Shown here: positions 5,484 through 10,599 of the stretch, one piece after another
Position numbering within the stretch: position 1 is the first letter of the stretch
Layout: each line of letters opens with the position of its first letter
Assembly (NCBI GenBank): GCA_007116835.1
Contig: SKHS01000206.1
Location: forward strand, 1 to 10,599
Direction of reading: 5' to 3'
DNA length: 10,599 nucleotides
DNA from: Halomonas sp.
Lineage (GTDB): Bacteria > Pseudomonadota > Gammaproteobacteria > Pseudomonadales > Halomonadaceae
Translations under genes and position numbers: made by a program
The notes under the pieces: generated by a model
What the model was told of the DNA's origin: nothing
Databases searched by the model: none
The model's input: only the letters and a program-made list of their open reading frames with translations

Positions 5484-6609
5484 GGCGGGCCTCCCGGGCA
5501 TGGTGTAAATAGCTTGAAAACTGCTCTGCAATGCCTGACCAGCTCTGTTCCAGAGCGCGTAAACGAGCCACTCTTCCTAACCGTGCGTAGTCAGCGGGGT
5601 GTTGGCATAGCGTCACGGCTGCCTGTTGAAAGGTAAGCGAATCGCCTGGAGAAGCCGTGACACCATTGTGGCCACTTTGAATCAGTTCAGCGCTGGCGGC
5701 ATGGCGATACGCCACTACCGCCAGCCCGCTGGCCATGGCCTCAGCTACCACATTTCCCCAGGTTTCCGAAAGAGAAGGGAAAATAAACATATCGGCACTG
5801 GCGTAGTGGCGCGCCAGTGCCTGCTTGTCTATAAACCCGGTGAAATGGACATTAGGTAGCGCTTTTTCTAACTGTGCTCGACTGGGGCCGTCGCCAACGA
5901 TGACCTGTGCCATATCGGGACGCACCTCGCGCATGGCCTGCAGTGTTTCTTGTAGCAGCGCCAAGTTCTTTTCAGGTGCTAGCCTGCCTACATACAGCGC
6001 AACAGGCTGGTGCTCGCTAACTCCCCAGCGCTTGCGCAGCGCGTCGTCGCGCAGTGCGGGTGAAAACTGTTCACCATCAATGCCGCGTGAGAGCACCTTC
6101 ACACCATGGATTCCCTGGCGGCGCAACACTGTCGCCTGCTGCTGGGTGGGCACAAGGGTAAGGTCGCAACCGTTATGGAAGTAGCGCAAATAGCGCCGGG
6201 TGGCCGCCGATAGCCAGGAAACGCCATAGTCATGGCAATAGTGATCGAAATTCGTGTGCCAGCCTGCCACCAAAGGGATGTTCAGCTGGCGGGCTGTTTG
6301 ACGAGCTGCCCAGCCGAGCGGGCCCTGTGTTGCCAGGTAAATCACCTCTGGCCGCTGCTGTTGCCAAAAACGACGAAGCTTGGCGGGTCTGGCAAGGCCA
6401 ATCTGGACATCGCTATAACCGGGTAGCGAACAGCGTCGTACCTGAAGTTCTTGGGCAGTATGGAGGGCGCTGCCAGGCACCTTGGGTGTAGGGCGAATAA
6501 CATCCACGGTTATCCCCAACCGCGTAAGCTCACGACACAGCCTGTTTAAGGTATGCGCAACGCCGTTTATCTCTGGTGACCATGTTTCGCTAACGATACA
6601 AAGCCGCAT
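5446..6609 (-). CDS. GT4-family glycosyltransferase (GT-B fold, mannosyl/glycolipid type)
   Basis: This 387-residue cytoplasmic or membrane-associated transferase begins MRLCIVSETWSPEINGVA, the N-terminal acceptor-domain signature with the Gly-rich loop (Asn15-Gly16) seen in MgtA/PimB/SqdX-like GT4 enzymes. The middle has GWHTNFDHY (116-124). The donor domain has YVGRLAPEKN (206-215), VGDGP (238-242) and FPSLSETWGNVVAEAMASG (277-295), with the EX7E pair Glu282/Glu290 that contacts the sugar nucleotide. GT4 members use GDP-mannose, UDP-glucose or related donors. The lipid acceptor is suggested by the coupled PAP2 gene, not by a motif. ATG 6609 is preceded by GGGATGA. Transcription probably starts in the divergent region shared with the SDR gene. 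Confidence 0.92.
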   Translation of the reverse strand: MRLCIVSETWSPEINGVAHTLNRLCRELTRLGITVDVIRPTPKVPGSALHTAQELQVRRCSLPGYSDVQIGLARPAKLRRFWQQQRPEVIYLATQGPLGWAARQTARQLNIPLVAGWHTNFDHYCHDYGVSWLSAATRRYLRYFHNGCDLTLVPTQQQATVLRRQGIHGVKVLSRGIDGEQFSPALRDDALRKRWGVSEHQPVALYVGRLAPEKNLALLQETLQAMREVRPDMAQVIVGDGPSRAQLEKALPNVHFTGFIDKQALARHYASADMFIFPSLSETWGNVVAEAMASGLAVVAYRHAASAELIQSGHNGVTASPGDSLTFQQAAVTLCQHPADYARLGRVARLRALEQSWSGIAEQFSSYLHHAREARHASASTCRIRSS

Positions 6610-6631
6610 GAGCGATTCATCCCTTTATCAC

Positions 6632-6670
6632 GTGTCATGTCACTATGCGTGGTTAGCATGACACTGCTAA
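6632..6670. promoter_or_regulatory. Inverted repeats in divergent GT4/SDR control region
   Basis: Between the GT4 start (6609) and the SDR start (6787) there are two overlapping dyads. One is TTAGCA (6653-6658)/TGCTAA (6665-6670), spaced by six bases. The other is GTGTCAT (6632-6638)/ATGACAC (6658-6664), spaced by 19. Read toward the GT4 gene, TTAGCA and CATAGT (6642-6647) are 17 bases apart and could be a weak sigma-70 promoter overlapped by these dyads. On the SDR side, TTGACC (about 6724-6729) resembles a -35 box but no matching -10 is convincing. This is probably an operator/promoter area; no regulator is identified. Confidence 0.35.
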
Positions 6671-6786
6671 GACAGCACGGTGAACATGGGATGACAGGCG
6701 GCGAATTCCTTTACGTTGGTATTTGACCTATACGCTAAATTCAGTTTCGCTAGGTAGCTGTACTGGAACTCACTATGGAGACGCTC

Positions 6787-7452
6787 ATGTCATCTACTGT
6801 TGTCATCACTGGCGCGAACCGAGGTGTAGGTCTTGCATTATCCGAGCAGTACCATCAGGCCGGCTGGCGGGTGATTGGTGTGTGCCGTGAGTCGTCGGAT
6901 GCACTGCAGGCGGCGGCAGAGCGCGTCATCGAAGGCATTGATGTCACACAGCCAGAAAGTGTCGCTGCGTTGGCCAACGCGTTGCAAAGCGAAACGTTGG
7001 ATGTGCTGATCAACAACGCGGGGCTTTTGCAGGATGAGTCGTTGGGCAGCCTAGAGTTTGACAGCATTCGAACGCAGATGGAGATCAACGCCTATGCGCC
7101 GCTACGGGTCTGTGAGGCGCTGCTGCCGCGGCTGAAAAAGGGCAGCAAAATTGCCAATATCACCAGTCGCATGGGGTCCATTGCGGATAACGATTCTGGC
7201 GGGCGTTACGGCTACCGTGCGTCTAAAGCAGCGCTGAATGCGTTTGGAAAATCGCTGGCCATGGATCTTAAGCCACAAGGCATTGCCGTGGCGCAGCTGC
7301 ATCCAGGCTATGTCCAAACCCGTATGGTTAATTTTGGTGGCCATATTTCACCTCAAGAAGCTGCAGCGGGTATCGTCGCACGCATTGAGGCGTTAACCCT
7401 CGAAAATAGCGGCAGCTTCTGGCACTCCAATGGCGAATTATTACCCTGGTAA
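6787..7452 (+). CDS. Short-chain dehydrogenase/reductase (SDR), C-factor-like
   Basis: This 221-residue classical SDR, a cytoplasmic NAD(P)-dependent oxidoreductase, has the cofactor motif TGANRGVG at 8-15, NNAG at 76-79 and the active-site tetrad Asn101, Ser127 (TSRMGS), Tyr143 and Lys147 (YRASK). Arg in the glycine-rich motif and Arg34 after the second strand suggest NADP(H) preference, an inference. The overall pattern resembles CsgA/C-factor-type SDRs of about 220-230 residues. The substrate is unknown. An ATG at 6775 would add four residues, but GGAG at 6778-6781 sits five bases before ATG 6787, so the latter is preferred. It is monocistronic, divergent from GT4 and convergent with the 46-residue gene, with only seven bases between the stops. 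Confidence 0.93.
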   Translation: MSSTVVITGANRGVGLALSEQYHQAGWRVIGVCRESSDALQAAAERVIEGIDVTQPESVAALANALQSETLDVLINNAGLLQDESLGSLEFDSIRTQMEINAYAPLRVCEALLPRLKKGSKIANITSRMGSIADNDSGGRYGYRASKAALNAFGKSLAMDLKPQGIAVAQLHPGYVQTRMVNFGGHISPQEAAAGIVARIEALTLENSGSFWHSNGELLPW

Positions 7453-7459
7453 AGAGTGG

Positions 7460-7600
7460 TTACTCTACGGGTTTCTTCGTCGCTGTCGCTTGGCGTTTTT
7501 TCTCACGGCGACGCTGCTTGGCTAATGCATTGCCGTTCGCCAGCTCCACTAAGTAGGTGATTTCTTCATCGCTCAGCGGCTTGCGTGATTGATTCGCCAT
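7460..7600 (-). CDS. 46-residue basic protein (unknown)
   Basis: A short frame from ATG 7600 has GGTGA five bases ahead. The product has an N-terminal MANQSRKPLSDEEITYLVEL helix followed by a strongly basic AKQRRREKKRQ segment and a TATKKPVE tail. The basic stretch suggests nucleic-acid or ribosome association, but that is only composition. I do not recognise a named family. Codon use resembles the neighbours. The gene converges on the SDR gene, with stops seven bases apart, and its upstream region carries a 7-bp inverted repeat (7646-7672). Small size keeps the confidence moderate. Confidence 0.65.
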   Translation of the reverse strand: MANQSRKPLSDEEITYLVELANGNALAKQRRREKKRQATATKKPVE

Positions 7601-7645
7601 GATGGTCACCGTTTGTTAGGTCTTTATGGCACGCTAACGGTTAAC

Positions 7646-7672
7646 CATGACACCCGTATGAACGTTGTCATG
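7646..7672. promoter_or_regulatory. CATGACA/TGTCATG inverted repeat upstream of 46-residue gene
   Basis: CATGACA (7646-7652) and TGTCATG (7666-7672) form a perfect 7-bp dyad with a 13-base spacer, 46 bases upstream of the small gene's start. The half-site CATGACAC also occurs in the GT4/SDR control region (6657-6664, and inverted at 6632-6639). A shared regulator is possible but unproven. Confidence 0.3.
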
Positions 7673-7702
7673 CATAGCAGAAGAGAGTGCTAAGACACAC
7701 TT

Positions 7703-7738
7703 ACATCAGGTGGGCGGCAAGTGCCGCCCACCTGATGT
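7703..7738. terminator. Perfect 17-bp inverted repeat downstream of ugpC
   Basis: Bases 7703-7719 are exactly complementary to 7722-7738, with AG between. This would form a very stable G/C-rich hairpin (arm core CAGGTGGGCGGCA) 60 bases beyond the ugpC stop. Neither side has a T-tract, so it is not a standard intrinsic terminator. It could instead be the end-point hairpin of the ugp transcript, protecting it against 3' exonucleases, or a short intergenic palindromic element. The structure is certain; the role is inference. Confidence 0.6.
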
Positions 7739-7797
7739 CTGCGATGTCTTCCCAGGGCTTATGTTTTCCAGGGCTTATGTCGTCAGGGCGATGTCTG
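7734..7797. repeat. Short degenerate tandem repeats after ugpC
   Basis: CCAGGGCTTATGT occurs exactly at 7752-7764 and 7768-7780, and a decayed third CAGGGC-copy starts at 7784, giving a period of 15-16 bases. GATGTCT occurs at 7734, 7743 and 7790, the first copy overlapping the right arm of the 17-bp hairpin. This looks like local slippage or duplication next to the hairpin and is not a CRISPR array. Confidence 0.55.
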
Positions 7798-7798
7798 G

Positions 7799-8851
7799 TT
7801 AAACGCCGGTGCGTTTTCGGGTGGCGCTATTAAAAGGGTGAAGCGCGTCGCGTGTCACGTAGAAGCGCAATGTGTCACCTTCCCGAACCGCTGGCTGCCC
7901 TGAGGTGCGAATCACTGTGGGTTGTTCGCTGTCGGCGAGATTAACGTAAAGATGGCTTTCCGCACCTGCCGCCTCAAAGAGTATTAATGTCGCGTCGATG
8001 GCTAGATGGGGAGCCTCGGGCGGGGTGAGGTGCATGTCGTCAGGGCGTACGCCAAGAGTGTCGGTGCCTTCGGGAAGGTGTTCCAACACGCTGCTGCGTT
8101 GAGTACGTAGGTAATCCAGCGGCAACATGTTCATGGCTGGGGAGCCAATAAACTCCGCAACGAACATTGTGGCCGGGCGAGCGTAAATCTCCATTGGCGT
8201 GCCAACCTGCTCAATTTGCCCTGCGTTGAGCACCACTAAGCGGTCGCCCAGGGTCATTGCTTCCAGTTGATCGTGGGTGACGTACAGGCTGGTGGTTTTT
8301 AGGCGACGTTGTAGCTGTTTAATCTCTACCCGCATTTGTACGCGCAGCTTGGCGTCTAGGTTGGAAAGCGGCTCATCAAACAGGAACGCCGCAGGTTCGC
8401 GTACTAGCGCCCGACCCATGGCTACCCGCTGGCGCTGACCGCCGGAAAGCTTGCGCGGTTTGCGCTCTAGAAAATCCTCAATTTCGAGCATTTTGGCGGC
8501 AATGCGCACGCGTTTGTCGATATCATCTTTCTTGAAGCCGCGATTCTTCAGGCCATAGGCAAGGTTGTTGTATACCGTCATATGGGGGTAGAGCGCGTAG
8601 TTCTGGAATACCATGGCGATATCACGCTCGGCGGGCTCTAGTTTATTGACGACTCGGTCACCAATTTTTAGCGTGCCTTCGCTAATCGTTTCCAGCCCCG
8701 CCACCATGCGCAGCAGGGTCGACTTGCCACAACCGGAGGGCCCGACCAGCACCACAAACTCGCCGTCTTCAATCTGTAGGTCGATGCCTTTAACTGCGGT
8801 GACGTTGCCCGCATAGGTTTTTTTCAGCCCTTCCAAGGTAATGCTGGCCAT
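7799..8851 (-). CDS. ugpC: sn-Glycerol-3-phosphate ABC transporter ATP-binding protein UgpC
   Basis: This 350-residue cytoplasmic ATPase energises the Ugp importer for glycerol-3-phosphate and glycerophosphodiesters. It shows Walker A GPSGCGKST (37-45), Q-loop Gln83, signature LSGGQ (135-139), Walker B AFLFDEP (155-161) with Glu160, the D-loop SNLD and H-loop His193 (YVTHDQLEAMT). The C-terminal TOBE-type regulatory domain spans about 235-350, like MalK/UgpC. ATG 8851 is chosen because GGAG lies eight bases upstream and the protein then starts MASITLEGLKKTY as in the family. A longer frame to 8962 only overlaps ugpE. The start is two bases after the ugpE stop. Downstream there is no ugpQ phosphodiesterase gene. 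Confidence 0.93.
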   Translation of the reverse strand: MASITLEGLKKTYAGNVTAVKGIDLQIEDGEFVVLVGPSGCGKSTLLRMVAGLETISEGTLKIGDRVVNKLEPAERDIAMVFQNYALYPHMTVYNNLAYGLKNRGFKKDDIDKRVRIAAKMLEIEDFLERKPRKLSGGQRQRVAMGRALVREPAAFLFDEPLSNLDAKLRVQMRVEIKQLQRRLKTTSLYVTHDQLEAMTLGDRLVVLNAGQIEQVGTPMEIYARPATMFVAEFIGSPAMNMLPLDYLRTQRSSVLEHLPEGTDTLGVRPDDMHLTPPEAPHLAIDATLILFEAAGAESHLYVNLADSEQPTVIRTSGQPAVREGDTLRFYVTRDALHPFNSATRKRTGV

Positions 8852-8853
8852 CG

Positions 8854-9696
8854 TTATTTCTCCGTCTCGGTCAGGCCTTTTACAAATAGGCGTTGCATAA
8901 ACAGAATCACCAGCACCGGCGGCAGGGCGGCCATGACCACAGCGGCCATAATCAGATGCCACTGGGGGTTATCATCGGAGGTCATGCGCTGAATACCCAT
9001 CACAATGGTGTAGTAGTCCGGGTCAGTGGTGATCAGTAGTGGCCACAAGTATTGGTTCCAGCCGTAAATAAACATGATCACAAACAGCGCCGCGATATTG
9101 GTAATGGAAAGTGGCATCAAGATGTCTTTAAAAAACTTCAGCGGGCCTGCGCCATCTACCCGTGCTGCTTCCAGCATCTCTTCGGGGATGGTCATAAAAA
9201 ACTGGCGAAACAGAAACGTCGCGGTGGCCGATGCAATCAGTGGGATGGACAGCCCCGCAAAGCTGTTAAGCATTTTCAGATCTGCCACAACCTGAAAGGT
9301 GGGAATAATGCGAACTTCCACCGGCAGCATCAGTGTGATGAAAATCAGCCAAAAAAAGAATATCCGAAAGCGGAAGCGGAAGTAGACAATCGCAAACGCC
9401 GATAGCAGCGAAATTGATAGCTTACCTACCGTGATGGCCATCGCCATGATAAAGCTGTTCCACAGCATGGTGCCTGCTGGCGGGGCACCTGCGTTGGAAA
9501 CGCCGGATTGCCACATACGGGTAAAGTTTTCGATGCCGTGGGCACCGGGCAGCATAGGTAGCGTGCCGCGCAGCAAATCGCCAGGCGCTTGGGTAGAGGC
9601 TACCAGCGCGACGTAAACGGGGAACACCACCACCGCGACGCCAATCATCAATGTCAGGTGAGCAAAAAAATTCGCCCAAGGTCGGTTCTCAACCAT
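8854..9696 (-). CDS. ugpE: sn-Glycerol-3-phosphate ABC transporter permease UgpE
   Basis: This 280-residue inner-membrane permease has about six membrane segments and the cytoplasmic EAA loop EAARVDGAGPLKFFKD (from residue 176) that docks on UgpC. It is very close to E. coli UgpE (281 residues) along its length: shared stretches include ENRPW at the N-terminus, FITLMLPVEVRI, SATATFLFRQFFMT and FIYGWNQYLWPLLI. ATG 9696 (MVENRPW) is chosen by that alignment and by GGGAG about seven bases upstream. The TTG at 9714 would add six residues with no support. It lies 31 bases after ugpA and two before ugpC, in one operon. Confidence 0.95.
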   Translation of the reverse strand: MVENRPWANFFAHLTLMIGVAVVVFPVYVALVASTQAPGDLLRGTLPMLPGAHGIENFTRMWQSGVSNAGAPPAGTMLWNSFIMAMAITVGKLSISLLSAFAIVYFRFRFRIFFFWLIFITLMLPVEVRIIPTFQVVADLKMLNSFAGLSIPLIASATATFLFRQFFMTIPEEMLEAARVDGAGPLKFFKDILMPLSITNIAALFVIMFIYGWNQYLWPLLITTDPDYYTIVMGIQRMTSDDNPQWHLIMAAVVMAALPPVLVILFMQRLFVKGLTETEK

Positions 9697-9727
9697 TGAA
9701 GGTCTCCCAAACAATCAACCAGCGGTG

Positions 9728-10597
9728 TTAGTAGTTCACTCGGCGCTCGATAAAGCGGAATTGAACGACCGTGAGTACCACCACAATGGCCATTAAAATC
9801 ACCGACTGAGCGGCCGATGAACCTAAGTTCAAGCCCACGAAACCATCAGCGTAGACCTTGTAGACCAGCGTATTGGTGGCCTGGGCGGGGCCGCCCTGGG
9901 TGGTGGCGTGAATAATGCCGAAGGTATCGAACATGGCGTAAACCACGTTGACTACCATCAAAAAGAAGGTCGTTGGCGTCAGTAGCGGGAACACAATGGT
10001 CCAAAAGCGCTTGATGGGGCTTGCACCATCAATAGCGGCCGCTTCAATGAGTGACTGAGGTATCGACTGTAAACCTGCCAGGAAGAACAGAAAGTTATAA
10101 GAAATCTGTTTCCAGGCGGCGGCAAAAATCACCAACATCATGGCGTCTGCGCCAGAGGTGCGGTGGTTCCATTGGTAGCCGACCATGTCCAGAATATAGG
10201 GCACAATGCCAATCGAAGGGTTGAAGATAAACCACCACAGCACACCGGCAATAGCAGGGGCAATGGCATAGGGCCAAACCAGCAGTGTGGTATAAGCACT
10301 GCGTGAGCGGATCATGCGGTTGACCGTGCAGGCCAGCAATAGCGCCGCGCTCATGGAAAGCAGCGTGGTGCCTACCGCAAACACCACTGTCACAGAGAGC
10401 GAGTTGAGATAAGCGCCATCGCGAAAGAGTCGCGCAAAGTTTTCCAAGCCCACAAAGGTGGTGCGTAGCCCAAAGGCGTCTTCCCGAAGCAGCGATTGGT
10501 ACAGCGCTTGACCGGCAGGCCAAATAAAGAAAATCAGCGTGACAATGACCTGAGGAGCCAACAGGGCGTAGGGCAAAAAGCGCCCTGGGAAGGTCAT
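9728..10597 (-). CDS. ugpA: sn-Glycerol-3-phosphate ABC transporter permease UgpA (start at window edge)
   Basis: This is the partner permease of UgpE. The visible 289 residues carry the EAA loop IEAAAIDGASPIKRFW (184-199) and six predicted membrane segments. Stretches shared with E. coli UgpA include FFIWPAG, WKQISYNFLFF, LQSIP-SLIEAAAIDGA and SSAAQSV. E. coli UgpA has about 295 residues, with roughly five more at the N-terminus than here. ATG 10597 is therefore a plausible start, but the true one could lie past the right edge, where its ribosome site and the periplasmic binding protein gene ugpB would also be expected. In enterobacteria the operon responds to phosphate starvation via PhoB; that cannot be checked here because the promoter is outside. 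Confidence 0.93.
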   Translation of the reverse strand: MTFPGRFLPYALLAPQVIVTLIFFIWPAGQALYQSLLREDAFGLRTTFVGLENFARLFRDGAYLNSLSVTVVFAVGTTLLSMSAALLLACTVNRMIRSRSAYTTLLVWPYAIAPAIAGVLWWFIFNPSIGIVPYILDMVGYQWNHRTSGADAMMLVIFAAAWKQISYNFLFFLAGLQSIPQSLIEAAAIDGASPIKRFWTIVFPLLTPTTFFLMVVNVVYAMFDTFGIIHATTQGGPAQATNTLVYKVYADGFVGLNLGSSAAQSVILMAIVVVLTVVQFRFIERRVNY

Positions 10598-10599
10598 GC

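Noticed and set aside
7690..7706. Minus-strand TGTAAG...CTTAGCA resembling a GacA box
   Set aside because: The second half has an inserted base, the spacing is off, and no Rsm-like RNA follows it.
7734..7797. CRISPR-like array
   Set aside because: Repeats are 13 bases with 3-base gaps, only two exact copies, and no spacer structure or cas genes.
8852..8962. N-terminal extension of UgpC to 8962
   Set aside because: It lies wholly within ugpE coding sequence, has no similarity to UgpC, and the ATG at 8851 has a good ribosome site.

Overview
The window looks like chromosome of a moderately halophilic gammaproteobacterium of the Halomonas/Vreelandella type. This is inferred from close protein resemblance (UgpA/UgpE/UgpC, ChaN-like protein, YqiA-like hydrolase, entericidin-type lipoprotein), intermediate base composition and enterobacterial-style ribosome binding sites. 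No rRNA, tRNA, CRISPR array, insertion sequence or prophage gene is visible. All coding regions read as intact genes except the two cut by the window edges.

Layout: (1) 1-1953, minus strand: tctB-tctA, the membrane half of a tripartite tricarboxylate transporter, with no binding-protein gene (tctC) next to it inside the window. (2) 2221-4046, minus strand: a chain of four small to medium genes: entericidin-like lipoprotein, YqiA-like esterase, DUF6435-type small protein and ChaN-like haem-binding-family protein. A candidate internal promoter precedes the last two. (3) 4047-4783: the longest stretch without a protein gene. It contains what I consider the best find of the window, an unannotated plus-strand structured RNA of about 170 nt (4426-4595) with six A/C-rich GGA motifs, several in hairpin loops, ending in a textbook rho-independent terminator. 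This is the architecture of CsrB/RsmX/Y/Z-type RNAs that sequester CsrA/RsmA. (4) 4784-4915, plus strand: a 43-residue predicted membrane peptide. (5) 4944-6609, minus strand: a GT4 glycosyltransferase and a PAP2 phosphatase overlapping by 38 nt, probably a membrane lipid or glycolipid module. (6) 6787-7452, plus strand: an SDR oxidoreductase, convergent with a 46-residue basic protein (7460-7600, minus). (7) 7601-7798: inverted repeats, a perfect 17-bp hairpin and short degenerate repeats. (8) 7799-10597, minus strand: ugpA-ugpE-ugpC, a glycerol-3-phosphate ABC importer, with ugpB expected just beyond the right edge and no ugpQ downstream.

Functionally, two separate solute-uptake systems (Tct and Ugp) flank a centre of envelope and lipid functions (entericidin lipoprotein, PAP2, GT4) and the candidate global-regulator-sponge RNA. 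The assignments of the transporters, PAP2, GT4, SDR and entericidin rest on motifs read directly in the translations. The RNA rests on primary sequence plus hand-folded stems, and its protein partner is inference.
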